Assembly: GCA_951394405.1 (NCBI GenBank)
Contig: OX596336.1
Location: 3,038,001 to 3,102,000 of the forward strand
Direction of reading: 5' to 3'
Length of the DNA stretch: 64,000 bases
Origin: Coprinellus micaceus
Taxonomy: Eukaryota; Basidiomycota; Agaricomycetes; Agaricales; Psathyrellaceae
Shown here in pieces: positions 34,004 to 45,420 of the stretch. A model generated the notes under the pieces. The model ran no database searches and was not told the DNA's origin. It worked only from the letters and a program-made list of their open reading frames with translations. Position numbers and translations under genes: made by a program. How positions within the stretch are numbered: the stretch's first letter is position 1; every line of letters starts with the position of its first letter.

Positions 34004-34706
34004 AATAAGCTTGCAAGTGTGCTGAGGGGGACCTGAAGTTGAATTTAAACGGACAAAGCTGGTCTTTCATTTATATCTTATTTACCTCGGGGAAGCGGCG
34101 TTGGTTTACTGTCACTATCGCATATACCACTCTTTTAATCGATAATCTTTGCTAGAAGTTCACCTCCATCCTTGTTCTGGGGTTGTGATTTGTGATCACG
34201 CTTTGACGGTTCAGAGTTACCGAGTTGTGACGAAGAAATCGAGGGTTCCCTTCGAATGCTAACACAAGGGGAGCGGGGAAAGAGGCTCTTCACTTGTTCC
34301 ATGTTTGGAATAGACGGGTAAGGATTTACGCCACTGGGGCAGCCTAGTGGACATGAATCTGGGATATCAAAATGGATGAGTCAAGTTAACCCCGGGACTG
34401 CACAACCGGAAACGGGCCTCTCCCCTCAGGATCCAGTCTCTGAGGAGAGGGGCTTTCTTCGCCTTCATGACTGAAAGACTCGCTGAGAGAGTATGACGGC
34501 AGTGGCTTGAAAAGAAGCGCCCACCGCTACTTCGGCGCTGAAACACAAAACGGATCATCCGTGGGATAGCACGCCATCCGTTGCGCCCATGAGCCAGAGG
34601 TGGCGGCGTTAGCAATTCAGTGGAGTACTAATGGGGTCAGCACATTCTTACCTTCTGCCATCCGCAACTCGAATCCGACGGGCCCCAGGCGCCATTGAGA
34701 GGTGCC
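34004..34706. other. Intergenic region
   Basis: No gene recognised. A minus-strand frame at 34367-34615 has no domain. This should hold the guanylyltransferase 3' end and the permease promoter. Confidence 0.5.
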
Positions 34707-36752
34707 ATGGCCTCACACCAGTTCACCCAGGGCTCCAGCACCGACGAATCACAGGAGGGTTATGGCGGGACAACGCAGGCAGGCGATAGGGAACTCTCCA
34801 AGGAACGTGGAGGCAATGGTCGCTCACCGACTCGAGGCCTCCAACGAAACCTCTCTGCTCGACAAGTCCAGATGATCGCTATCGCTGGGACAATTGGGAC
34901 AGGGCTCTTCCTCGGGACCGGACGCTCGCTCGCACAGGGAGGCCCCGCGAGCATGCTGATATGCTACAGCATTATAGGCTTCATTGTCTATGTGACCTTA
35001 CTTCTCTTGGGCGAAATGGCTACCCAGTATCCTGTTGCAGGAAGCTTTAACGCCTACACAACAAGGTTTTTCTCGCCATCCTACGGGTTTGCATTGGGGT
35101 GGAACTATTGGTTCAACGATGCTGTGTCGGTGGCATCTGACCTCACAGCGGCGCAGCTGGTCGTGCAGTTCTGGGCTGTTGAACATGCGTGGGTCGTCAG
35201 CATGGTCTTTTGGGCGTTTTTGGTAGCAGTCAACGCTGTCCATGTACGGGCGTATGGGGAAATGGGTGAGTGCCGACCTTAACTTGACCCGGACGCACTC
35301 GAAAACCTTCCAGAGTATTGGCTCTCCTCTCTAAAGGTTGTTACTGTGGTGCTGTTCATCATAGTCGGGGCCTCCGTGAATGTGGGCTTCAACGCAGAAG
35401 ATCACTTCATTGGCTTCTCAAATTGGAATATCGACGGCGCTCCTTTCGTTGGAGGGTTCGGGGGGTTCGCGAGAGTCTTCGTCACTGCCAGCTTTGCATG
35501 TGAGCTTTATGATAAGTCTCTTTTTTCATTTGAGTCCTGATGCCCCGCAGTCGGAGGCACCGAGAGTCTAGGCATCACCGCCGGGGAGACACAAAATCCT
35601 TCGAAGAACATGCCTCGTGTAGTGAAGCTTGTCTTCTGGAGGATTGTTACGTTCTACATTCTAACTGTGCTACTAATTGGCCTTAATGGTGAGTATCCAC
35701 CTGCCTACTATGACCCTAAGAGTTTACACCTTTGCAGTGCCCTGGGACTACCCCAACCTGTCGAATAGAAGCACCACAACCTCACCGTTCACCATCGTCT
35801 TCACCCTCGCAGGGTCGCGCACTGCAGCGTCGTTCATGAACACCGTGGTTCTGACTTCAGTGCTATCTGCTGGTAACCACGCCTTGTTCGCTGGAACCAG
35901 GGTTCTTTATGGTTAGCGCGTCCGTCCACGGACCTTTGTCACGGGTACTCATACTCTTCTAGGACTCTCTGTAACATCCCCACCCCAAGCACCAAAGATC
36001 TTCTCCCACACGACACGGTCAGGGATCCCTCTGCCAGCCCTCCTTGTCACCAGCAGCATCAGCGCCCTATGCTTGGTCAGCGCCTATATTGGTTCTGGTG
36101 AGCTTTGGGGTTGGTTGCAGAACATCGTTGGCGTCTCGAATCAGGTACGCTTCTCCCGTTCGTATCTTTGGATAGGGCATTGATGGTCCCCAGATTGCGT
36201 GGTTATCGATCGGTCTGTCGAGTTGGAGGTTCCGTAAGGCGTGGGTTGCACAGGGAAGACCGAAGGAGGAGCTGAAATTTACGGCGTCTTGGACATGGCC
36301 TTGGGGTCCCGCGTTCGTCGTCGTGGCGGTCTCAGCGCTAATCATCAGTATGTCCTCCTTTCAAGTGATATACACACACCGTCCGCTAATCATTTGCAGT
36401 CCAAGGCTGGTCCTCCTTCATCCCGTACTTTTCAATACTAGACTTCGTATCGTTCTACATCGAGGTCCCAATCATGGCGATCATGACCACTGCCTGGCTC
36501 GTCGCCAGCAAACGGGGGCGCAGCACTTCCCCGTTTCGCCCTAGTGAGACAGAGGGGCTGCTGTCGCATAGCCGGAGCAAGTCACCACCGTCCAAGCCAC
36601 GTACTTGGACGGACATGGTGGATGTCAACAAAGCTGACTTGTATAGCGACGAGTACGAGGACGAAGGTCACTCCGAAGATGAAGGCGCTGATGGGACAAC
36701 GATGAAAGGCGTGCGGGGCGCGCTGCGGAGGGTGTTGTATTGGGTAGTGTAA
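34707..36752 (+). CDS. Amino-acid permease, APC superfamily (YAT type)
   Basis: Plasma-membrane amino-acid/proton symporter of the fungal YAT family, with about 12 membrane segments. The ATG at 34707 (MASHQFTQGS) is used rather than the in-frame TTG at 34695. A hydrophilic N-terminus precedes LQRNLSARQVQMIAIAGTIG and TGLFLGTGRSLAQGGPASML, the conserved helix 1 unwinding motif. Then come GEMATQYPVAGSFNAYTTRF, GFALGWNYWFNDAVSVASDL, EYWLSSLKVVTVVLFIIVGA, FGGTESLGITAGETQNPSKN, VLTSVLSAGNHALFAGTRVL and WLQNIVGVSNQ. The tail carries TSPFRPSETEGLLSHSRSKS and acidic clusters, with a stop at 36752. About seven introns. Specificity (general or lysine, proline and similar) cannot be decided from sequence alone. 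Confidence 0.93.
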
Positions 36753-38000
36753 ATCTTTTGTAATCTAGAATGGATCTACTTAATGTACTTTCAAGTTGAT
36801 TTCTGTCCAATAGTATTCGAGTTGGGGTGTAAGCTGCTATATGTGGCCCTATGTGGCCAGGCCTCGCGAATAATACCCCGACGCGTGAGTGTACACATTA
36901 GGCGTCCACTGATGAGTCCCTACGACCCCTCCCCGCCAGTCCTCAGCCCCAGAGTGGTACTCGCGTAACGTAGCCATTGGCCGCGATTGTGCAGCAGACG
37001 TTGCAGTTGTCTATCGTGACGAGTACGAGGAAAAGGACTCCGCTGACTCCCGACGGCGGGCCCCGAACAGAGGGCGCGTGGATTGCTTTCGTATGTGATA
37101 TGCTTGCTGGTACATCCCTAATAGGTGGTCCATTATTGTCACAATTAAACCGAAGGCGAGAAGTGTTAACAAAGGGCCGTACAATATCGAGCCGTATAAA
37201 CACGCTGCCCCTCTCTACAACAGTCCCACAGTCTCTTCGATCGTCATGTCCTCAAACCAGCTCGACGATACACATCCAGGACCTCCCAGATGAATTGCAG
37301 AAGTGCTACGATTAATAATCGTTGGCGGATATAGATTTGGTCACGCAACGATGCTGTGACTCTGAACATGTCATTTCCAGGGCTACAAAAATTCCGGCCC
37401 TGTGCCCCTGGACCCGGGCGTCGATGATAGCGTTTTTCGTGAGGTTAAGTTCGCTCCCAGGTTAGATGCGTCTTCAGAACGTACCAATACCAAGGTCCGC
37501 TTCCCAAAGGTGTTGTGTTTTTAGTCGCCCCCATTTCGATCTAGAGGCATCTGGGTTTGCATAAGGAGAAGGATCCGTTCGCTACGTTTCGGTATACTTA
37601 TTCGTGAAACGCCATCCCGCGACAAGTTCAAGGGGCAGTGCCGGGGTCGTAAGTCAAAGTGGGCATAAATAGGTAGCTCTAAATATTTAGTGTTGGGTGG
37701 ACGGCACAGGTTTAATACAAACGGCTCTTTGAAATTGCTGCCCATCGGCACGATTGCCTTTAGCAGGCCCGTTGGTCTCGGAAAACAGGCGCCCGTGACC
37801 ACGCGCAGCTATCAGAGTAGCCATGCATCGCCACATCAACGTGTTGAACTTTCATTCAGGGGCCTCTGGTTTCAAGTCTCAGTCATCAACACTACTCTTT
37901 CACATCTTCTACCCCTTCCCTCCCTTCTTTCCTTGCTAGGGGTATTTATCAATATTTCCCCACACTTGAATATATACGAACTCATCATAGCGCGCATGCA
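36753..38000. other. 1.2 kb with one F-box-like relic
   Basis: Apart from the F-box-like fragment at 37246-37318, no coding region is recognisable. A TATAAA at about 37194 sits before that fragment. The last 200 bases form the pyrimidine-rich leader of the coiled-coil gene. Confidence 0.45.
37246..37318 (+). pseudogene. Possible F-box gene relic
   Basis: An ATG at 37246 (MSSNQLDD) about 50 bases after a TATAAA is followed, in a different frame, by IHIQDLPDELQKCYD. This resembles the first helix of an F-box (typically LPxEILxxIF). The two pieces cannot be joined without a frame change, and no F-box body or repeat domain follows. It looks like a decayed start of an F-box gene, a family that is large in Agaricomycetes. 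The evidence is short and could be chance. Confidence 0.25.
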
Positions 38001-40426
38001 ATGTCACATTTCGCTCCAGAATACTCGCACATCGTGAACTATGGCCAGCCTGAAGCGCCATCCACCCCGAGGCCGGTCTTCAACAATCGGGACTCTCTCG
38101 TTAGCGCGACGAGCAGGACATCTGCCACGACAAACACGACTGATATGACCGACACGACGACGCCTACTAACCGTACATCCACATCCGGTTCAAGTTCAGC
38201 ATTCACGGGGACATCTTACACAGGAACTACTACCACTGGCGAATCATCGAGTCGCCAGTCCTCGGCTTCAACACGAGACCATCGAAGAAGCTCCATTGCC
38301 TCATCCGCTGGACAGTTGGACCTTTTGGAATTGGAGCAGATGATTTACAAGGTCAAGGAACAATTGGAGTTCCACAAGCGACGTGCAGATGCGGAGGAGC
38401 GCAGGGCGAACGAGGCGGAGAGGAAGCTCCAGGAATACGCGGAGCACTTGAACAAAGTCAATAAAGCGAGGCTGGCAGCACAACAGGAGGCGAACAAAGC
38501 AAACGAGGAGCTACGGTACGCATGGTCTTTGTCTCATCGCACCAGGCATGTTACTCAACCGCGAAGCCAGACTCTACAAGATACAGCTTGAATATGCCCA
38601 AAGAGAGATTAATCGGGCCCAGAATGTACTCGATCTTGTGGAGAAACAGAGGGCTACGGCAGAACGAGAAGCTGCTGAAGCCAAATCCAAAGCTCGTAGG
38701 TTGAACGAGGAGATCGTCATTGAGACTGCACGACGCGAAGGGCGAAGGCAGGGTCTCCAGGAAGGTCTCGATCGCGGTCGTAAAATCATCATGCAGGAAG
38801 TCGATGCCGCGACCAATATCCCCCAGCGTAGAACGTCGTTCGCTCTGAATAGAGCATCCTTCATGGATGACGACTATGGGTCCGACACCGATGAAACTGG
38901 GACCATCTCAACGGAATCGCACATCACCCTCCAGGCCGACGGGCGTCCTCGTCCTAGGTCACAGGCCGTTCCTGACCTCCCACGTGCCACATCTCCTTCC
39001 CCTGTTCCGATCCCTGCCCCGCGACCTTCATCGAGGGCATCTGCCGCGCCTGAACCGAGGGCACCCTCCCGAGCGGCCACGGTGGTACCGGAATCGAGAC
39101 CCACATCGCGAGCACCTTCAGTTATGGGCGAGCCGCCAAGGCCGGTCTCCAGAGCAACTTCTATCAGGTCTGAGGTACGACCTTCGTCGAGGGCTCCCTC
39201 GGTTGTAGCAGCCACACCAGCGTCGAGAACGCCGACGGTTTTGGCGGATCCACGACCACCATCAAGAGCTCCTTCTGCCATGGGAGACACAAGACCTCCC
39301 TCCAGAGCAACGACCGTCACACAGGAACCACTCCGTTCGCATTCACGAGCACCATCTGTCTCCTACTTCTCACCAGGCCCTATTCAGATGGAATATACGA
39401 TTCCTCCGGACAATCTAATCCCTACTTCAATCGATGGTGTCCTTTCTATACCCCCTGCTTTCGAGTTCCGCAGGATGCCCACCACGCCTGAAAGGCAACC
39501 CTCCCCCAAACTACCGAACGAGTCCCTCGATTCCAACCCGGTCGTATACCATAACCGGAGGGCTTCACTGGAATCCGATTCTGCGTCAACCACACTCTCG
39601 CACATTGATCTCCTCAAAGATCCCTACAATGGACAAGTCGCCACCACTCCTGCGCTGAGTGCCATAGAGGAAGTGAGCAGCCAAGCCATGAGTCCTTACC
39701 CTCAAGATTGGAAGCGACAGTCTGTCGTGAGTTCCACCCCCTCTTTGTATTCAGTGTTTTGTATTCAACCCATGATAGGCGGGGTCGTCAGTAGGGAGAG
39801 GGGGTGGGGGCTCCGTTGTTGGGTCTCCCTATGCACCTCCAACTCATCAGAGGCGACAGTCAACATCGAGTTTCGTACCATCTATCCACGAGCGACCGCC
39901 GTCAGCAATGAGCCGAGTTTCGAAGAGTGCCTCGGTTGCGGGGACGCAGATACACATAAACGTTCAATCCCCGGTATATCAATCTCTCTCTCCCTACATA
40001 TTGCACTCTGCTGATGTCATTTTGTCTTGTTGCGCCCAGTCGCAGCCAGGAACAGAGGGTACACGAAGCATAGGGAGGTCGGAACAGTTCAGCAGCCCAG
40101 CTGGCACAGCGGCAGGCGTCCCACTCCCATCTTCGTACAAGGGAAGTCCTGCAGGTTCTACTCAGATTGGAATGCCAGGGAGCATGATCGGTGGATCGCG
40201 GGCAGGCGGCATGACCGGCGGGCCTTCTCCAGTCTTATCCGCAATCTTGAAGGATGACGACGCCGTATCTTCACGAATCAGTGGCGATGGAGACGACTTC
40301 TTCACGACACCACCACCGACAGGGGCGGCGAAACTATACAAAGCTCCAGAGTCGGTGGTCTCGGGAGTGAGTGCACGAACGTCGAAGACCTCGAAATCGA
40401 AGGCATCGAGGAAGAGCCGGAAGTAG
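38001..40426 (+). CDS. Coiled-coil protein with Arg-Pro/SRA-type repeats
   Basis: Function unknown; I do not recognise a named family. The ATG at 38001 starts MSHFAPEYSHIVNYGQPEAP. A Ser/Thr-rich region follows, then a strong coiled coil spanning two exons: LLELEQMIYKVKEQLEFHKR, RRANEAERKLQEYAEHLNKV and, after an intron near 38519-38570, YKIQLEYAQREINRAQNVLD. After ARREGRRQGLQEGLDRGRKI comes a long disordered region with about eight repeats built on R-P-x-S-R-A-x-S-V (39018-39360). The last exons hold RRQSTSSFVPSIHERPPSAM and a C-terminus ending TSKTSKSKASRKSRK at 40426. The repeats look like phosphorylation or docking sites. It ends 124 bases from the convergent SPP2-like gene. Confidence 0.7.
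39018..39360 (+). repeat. Coding repeat, unit R-P-x-S-R-A-x-S-V
   Basis: About eight imperfect units of 12-18 residues occur in the coiled-coil protein, for example RPTSRAPSVMGE, RPSSRAPSVVAA and RPPSRAPSAMGD. The DNA units have diverged, so this is an old protein-level repeat rather than a recent tandem duplication. Confidence 0.8.
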
Positions 40427-40549
40427 TGGTGGATTAATGGAGTGTCCGACATCCAGGTCCCAGGTTGGGCGAGGTCCTATTCTAAGCTCCTCTAATGATA
40501 CAATGTTATACCAAGTATGAAATGGACACGAACTAACCGGACACTTCCA

Positions 40550-41992
40550 TTAATAATCTCGTTTTCGAGACGACTCCTTTGACGGTTCTGACCTTCGGTA
40601 GGATGTATCCTTCGGCTTCCTATCGTAGTCGCGCCTCCTGTCTTTCTCTCTATCATAATCCCGCCTATGTTCCCTATTCCGGTCTCTTTCCCTCTCTCGC
40701 TCCCTCTCCCTATCCCGGTCTCCTTCGGGATCCCGCCCCTTGTCCCTTTTGCGTTCATAGTCCCTGTCGCGGTCGTAATCGCGATCCCGCATACGACTGG
40801 AGTCATCACGGCTGGACCTCTCACGATCCCTCCGACTCGGTGACCGGGATGATCGCCTTGAGCCATTGGACGAGCGAACGGGCGACCGTGATCGTTCCCG
40901 ATTAGAATCATCGCGTTCCATCTTGGCTACAGGGATATATTTCATCGGCGCTTTCCTGGGCTTCCGCTTGCTACCGTCATCCAGCGCTTCCTGCTCCTTT
41001 GCGCCAATTCCAAGGAGTGCGGGACGAGCTGTAGGAAGGTAGGGCTCCACCATACCTTTCCCTGGCTTGCGACTGGCTGCCTGTCCTTCTTTCCACCCCA
41101 TCCCCCGAAGCATAGCGGCGCCGAACTGAGAGATGGGAACACGCTCGTAGTCTTGCAAGGACGCGGACTCAGGCAGCTCATCGATGTCTTGCTTCAGGGC
41201 GTCGGCCTCGGACACTGGCGTTGGGATGGCGTCGATGGTAGGACCGCTTTGAACCTCCCCGTTGGCCTCTGCTAACAACGCCCGTAAAGCTCTCTGTTCC
41301 TCTGTCTCCTCAATCACTTCCTCCTTGACAGCTTCTTCCATCAACACATCTCCATCTTCCTCCTCAACCTTGACTACTTGCTCTCGCTTCTGGATCTGAA
41401 GCCCGGATGCCTGGGGGCCAGTATTTATGGTCTCGCGGGTTCCAAGACCTCCGACAGTCCCGTCAGCGCCCGTCCCCGCCCTGCCGGATTCTGGGACATA
41501 TTGGAGGCCTCGTCGTTTACGAGCGAGGTCCCTCCAGTCCTTATTCTTGAGGGCGGCAATGACCAAGGGCTCTTCTTTCTTGGCCCTACGACTTCGTCCA
41601 TCGGCACTGGGAGTTATGTTGGCGATAGACGCCTTTTGTGAGTTGTCGAGACTGCGGCTATGATGAATGAAGGGAACGCACCGCTGGACACCAAACCGGT
41701 CAAACCCTGTCACCAACTGATCCTGCAGATCCTCATCCTCTTCATCGCTGGAATCGTAGTCGCGATTTGAGTCTGGCTGTGGGGACGATGCTTCGCTCTG
41801 GCTGAGGGGACTTCCAAGTGGAGTTGACTCATTGGAGACTCCAGTTGAAAGGTGTCGCGGTAGAGCCGGAATTTTGAAGTTTGGACCGCGTACTGGGGGT
41901 TCTCCTGGGGACATTCCCCTGGAGTCTGGAGGGGTAGGCCTCCTGATAGTGAAAGAAACCTTTTCCGCGCTTGAAGTCATGGTCATGGTCAT
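40550..41992 (-). CDS. SPP2/GPKOW-like G-patch splicing factor with RD/RE tail
   Basis: Nuclear cofactor of the DEAH helicase Prp2 in spliceosome activation, judged by its G-patch. The ATG at 41992 (MTMTMTSSAEKVSFTIRRP) is chosen because the Spp2-type KVSFTI start follows at once; the frame stays open upstream to 42400 but without family resemblance. Conserved blocks are LVTGFDRFGVQR, EEPLVIAALKNKDWRDLARK and the G-patch DYERVPISQFGAAMLRGMGW with KEG. Acidic stretches separate them. The C-terminal 130 residues are an extreme Arg/Asp/Glu/Ser tail (such as DRDYDRDRDYERKRDKGRD), like U1-70K-type low-complexity domains. No KOW motif was seen. I found no intron that keeps the frame, so it is probably a single exon of 480 codons. 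Confidence 0.85.
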   Translation of the reverse strand: MTMTMTSSAEKVSFTIRRPTPPDSRGMSPGEPPVRGPNFKIPALPRHLSTGVSNESTPLGSPLSQSEASSPQPDSNRDYDSSDEEDEDLQDQLVTGFDRFGVQRCVPFIHHSRSLDNSQKASIANITPSADGRSRRAKKEEPLVIAALKNKDWRDLARKRRGLQYVPESGRAGTGADGTVGGLGTRETINTGPQASGLQIQKREQVVKVEEEDGDVLMEEAVKEEVIEETEEQRALRALLAEANGEVQSGPTIDAIPTPVSEADALKQDIDELPESASLQDYERVPISQFGAAMLRGMGWKEGQAASRKPGKGMVEPYLPTARPALLGIGAKEQEALDDGSKRKPRKAPMKYIPVAKMERDDSNRERSRSPVRSSNGSRRSSRSPSRRDRERSSRDDSSRMRDRDYDRDRDYERKRDKGRDPEGDRDRERERERERDRNREHRRDYDREKDRRRDYDRKPKDTSYRRSEPSKESSRKRDY

Positions 41993-43012
41993 TGCTAGCC
42001 AACCCACACCTCGCTTGGAGGAACTGAACCGAGGTGCCGACGCCTCTGGAATCAAACAAGACAAAACAAGGGTCAACACTTCAGGCATTGGGCAATGAAA
42101 AGCAAACCCAAGCGGAGTATCGACGATACACACATACCCATATACCCCCAGAAAATACACATTTCCGCATCTCGGCAGCGCCTGCGTAACCTTGTAGAGC
42201 CACAGGATGCATCGAGCCACCCCGCAGTATAATAGTCGATCTACAAGCTCCATGTCACACATAGCCAACCTGGTACAAGGCCTGAGGGACGCTTTCCTGT
42301 TACATACGAGAAATACTGTCCTACCATCCTCTCTCCTTAATTCTCCGACTCGGAAACGGCGAACGTCAAGTTGAGGGTCAAAGATCAGCCACATGGCCAC
42401 GTCTTACCTCCCTTGGGAGTTGGAAGTCACTGATTCTGTGCACCGGAGGCAACTTTTGTAACCCGAGTAACGACACGGGAGTACGTATCCCAGCGACAGG
42501 ACCCATCTTCGCGGGTTGCCTCCCCTGCGGCTCCCACATAGACCTTTCAGTACCATTGACGGGGGTCTGACTTGCAATTGGTTTAAATTATGGCCAAAAT
42601 TCTGCCATGAATCGTTGTGTGACCCATTCCGAAGCTCCTATTTGTAGCAACCGATGAACGCTTCAACGTCGGTTCTCTTTCGATGGTGAAGGCGGTGCTT
42701 GCTTGGGGATCCGGCGCGGTGGCCACTCGTGGGTAGGGTTTTAAACTTTTTGTATTGTGACTTGAGCTGCATTGCACCCGCCTCTTTGCCCGAGCCACTG
42801 TGCGCCGTCTTCATTTCCGTCAGCGTTCCCGAATTGAATGCTCTTGAATGCTGCTGCCGGCAGTGTCGTCGTATAGCCCTGAACGTGGGTTGATGTTGTG
42901 AGAGTGTGGGTACGAAGGACTGGTTTCCCGCCAAGGATAAATATCGAGCGCCCTTGCTTTCAAGGGATCCCTTCTCACATGGGATCCCTTGCCTGCACAA
43001 CTCACTTGCCCC
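41993..43012. other. Shared upstream region of two divergent genes
   Basis: This 1.0 kb lies between the SPP2-like (-) and second DUF6533 (+) starts. The open frame extending 42400-41993 upstream of the SPP2-like ATG has no similarity I recognise. Nothing else was seen. Confidence 0.5.
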
Positions 43013-44341
43013 ATGCCAATGTGCCATGGAGATCCCGTTGCTTTCGATCGCGAGCGGTTCAATAGCCACGACCTCGTTGTGGTCGGCTGCATAGCTTGTA
43101 TGTAACTTTCGTATGCAACAGTCACCTCACCTCCTTGACGAGAACTTGTAGATTCAGCACTGACGCTATCAGCATGGGAGTGGCTGATAAACATTGAATT
43201 TGAGGTGGAGTATCTAACGAGGTGAGTCGTTCAAATGGAAGCGCTAATGATAGTACTCAACAATTTGACAGCTCGAGCAGCAAACTGATGAAAGTGGTTT
43301 ATGGGGTATCGAGGTACCTTGGGATCGTCGTTCAGCTGTACGTCCAGTCGCTCCTTGTAAGGAATACACATGCCTCGATCTAACCTTCCTCCTACACCAG
43401 TGTAAATACGCGCTTCGTCGTCAAGATGCGAAACGTCTACTGTCCGCCACCCGATATGTGTTCTCGGTGGTTTGCGCTGCAGCTCGCTGTCAGCTACGTT
43501 CTGATGTTCAGCTTTGAAGGCCTTCTCATGGCGCATGGTACGTGACTTGGGCCCGTTTCATTGCTCTCACTCATGTTCCATCGAATATTCAGTCTATGCG
43601 CTTTACGACAAATCATTCGCGGTGGGGGCCCTTTTGAGTATCGCCATGATCACCAAAGTAGTCACTATAGGGATCCTTGCCGTCGTGATTGCCAAAGATG
43701 TCATCTTCGAGAGCGTCTCATGCGTCGTCCAGATGCTCCCCCCTACCGCTCTAGCGGTTTGGTGTGTCCTTCAATTCCAATCCATGTCAACAACAAGACC
43801 TAACCAACCACCGCGTAGCTCTTTGGAACTTGCTGGCGCACTCATGATCATTGGCCTCACTCTATACCGGTACTCCACCACAATGGTGCAGAATAGAGGA
43901 CATCCGATTCCTCTTCTCAAGCTAGTCTTGCGGGACGGGTTGATTAGCTTTGCCTTGATTACAGGTCAGTCGGGCTTTTGTTACGATGAAATAGCACCTG
44001 ACTGGCGGACTTCTAGGCCTCTACCTCGCAATTGTCATCGACACCAAAACCACAGGCGAAGTCTGTCGGATTATTCTCCCGTAAGGATATCAGATTCGAC
44101 ACCAGTGAACCGAGTTCTTGCTGACGGTTTTTAAAGGGTAACCAACGCCATCGCATCCATATCAGTACGTTATCCTATTCTATCTGCCTCTGAGTTCCCA
44201 AAGTTCATGCTATCCCAGACAACCAGAATCATTCGCAATTTGCGCCAGTTCCCCGTCCCAACCCAACCCACGGCTGAAGTTGACGACCTTCAGCTCACAT
44301 CTGTGATGATGACCAGAAGCTCCGAGTCAGAACTTCCATAG
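43013..44341 (+). CDS. DUF6533 multi-pass membrane protein (second copy)
   Basis: Agaricomycete membrane protein of unknown function. The ATG at 43013 gives MPMCHGDPVAFDRERFNSHD. Joining exons across the intron near 43088-43151 gives LVVVGCIAYSALTLSAWEWL and INIEFEVEYLTR, which match the DUF6533 N-terminus (hydrophobic helix, a WEW in place of YDY, then an acidic-aromatic EVEYL). Next come SSSSKLMKVVYGVSRYLGIV, FALQLAVSYVLMFSFEGLLM, YALYDKSFAVGALLSIAMIT, SLELAGALMIIGLTLYRYST, LKLVLRDGLISFALITG and LYLAIVIDTKTTGEVCRIIL. The hydrophilic tail ends at 44341. Unlike the copy at 0.9 kb it has only a short tail. Exon edges are approximate. Confidence 0.75.
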
Positions 44342-44701
44342 GCACAGTATTTCTACTTCCTTCCAGAGTCGTACCGAATTTTCCACTGCACATGCCAATG
44401 GCACCCATATGCGCCCACATCATCCGATACTCTGACACCCCATAGACGCTGGCCTTCTGTTTCCAACCGCACGTTCGATATCGCTTGCTTATACATGCAC
44501 TTTTTCTCTAAGAATTAGATGCCCCCACAGTTCCTTGAGTAGCATAGACACACATTGTAGCCGCCCACTGTATTCATAGCTAGTTATCCCAATTAAATAT
44601 TTAAATAAGTAATAAATAGATAAACGCAGGCGCCCGGCCCGTCTGGAAGGCAGCATCATTGCAATCGGAGGGGCATTACACACCCTTGCACTCATACCGT
44701 C
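44342..44701. other. Intergenic region
   Basis: No gene. An AT-rich block (about 44590-44625) about 80-110 bases before the ISA2 start may be part of its promoter. Confidence 0.5.
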
Positions 44702-45420
44702 ATGCTGTCCACCATGTTCCTGCGCTCATTGCGCGCAGCATCGCACCAAGGAGCTCTCAGAAGTGTTTCCAGGGTCTCTATGGTCTCTCGAACGCCAGTT
44801 CGGACACCCTACTCCAGCCGGTTCTCCACTTCCTCCTCTTCCAAGGCAGCTCTTGCCCATGATCTTCCAGCCCAACCGACAATATTGCTAGACACCCCCT
44901 CAGCCGAATATATCAGGGATGAGGAGCTTGACGTAGATTTGATACCACCAGAGCAAGTGAAGTTGGTGATTACGGACCGGGCAGCGGAGGTGCGTCGAAC
45001 CGTGGATCCAAGAGGCGGTGTGGTGTACCCACATCATCTACCAGCAATTACGGTCGATAGCCGCAAGAGGGAACAATTCCGATGCTGCACTTCGCATAGC
45101 CGTGGAGTCTGGTGGATGTCATGGGTATCAGTATAAGATGGAGTTGGCAAAGAGTCGGTCGCTCGACGATTAGTGAGCATCCTCCACCCATACTGCTGTC
45201 TGCATCTTCATCTTCCTTCTCCCTCTCGTTTAGCCACTTTGCGCACCCCACAATTCAACCCGCCAACATCCTCATCGATGCTGTATCCCTTGGACTCCTC
45301 AACGGTTCCACCATCGACTTCGCAACAGAATTGATAGGCAGTAGTTTCCGGATAAACGACAACCCCCAAGCCAAAGGTTCCGGTTGTGGATGTGGTGTGA
45401 GCTGGGAGTTGAAGGAGTAG
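44702..45420 (+). CDS. ISA2: Mitochondrial iron-sulfur assembly protein ISA2
   Basis: A-type (IscA/HesB) scaffold or carrier that, with Isa1 and Iba57, matures mitochondrial [4Fe-4S] proteins such as aconitase and lipoate synthase. The ATG at 44702 starts MLSTMFLRSLRAASHQGALR, a typical mitochondrial presequence rich in Arg, Ser and Ala. The mature domain begins near VKLVITDRAAE. After a roughly 55-base intron it continues QLRSIAARGNNSDAALRIAV, then the first ligand motif ESGGCHGYQYKMELAK. A second intron follows, then ILIDAVSLGLLNGSTIDFAT, ELIGSSFRINDNPQAKGSGC and the paired Cys of GCGCGVSWELKE. All three conserved cysteines are present and the protein ends where the family ends, at 45420. 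Confidence 0.93.

Noticed and set aside
41993..42400. Upstream extension of the SPP2-like frame
   Set aside because: The frame is open, but its sequence has no family resemblance. The conserved KVSFTI start follows the ATG at 41992.
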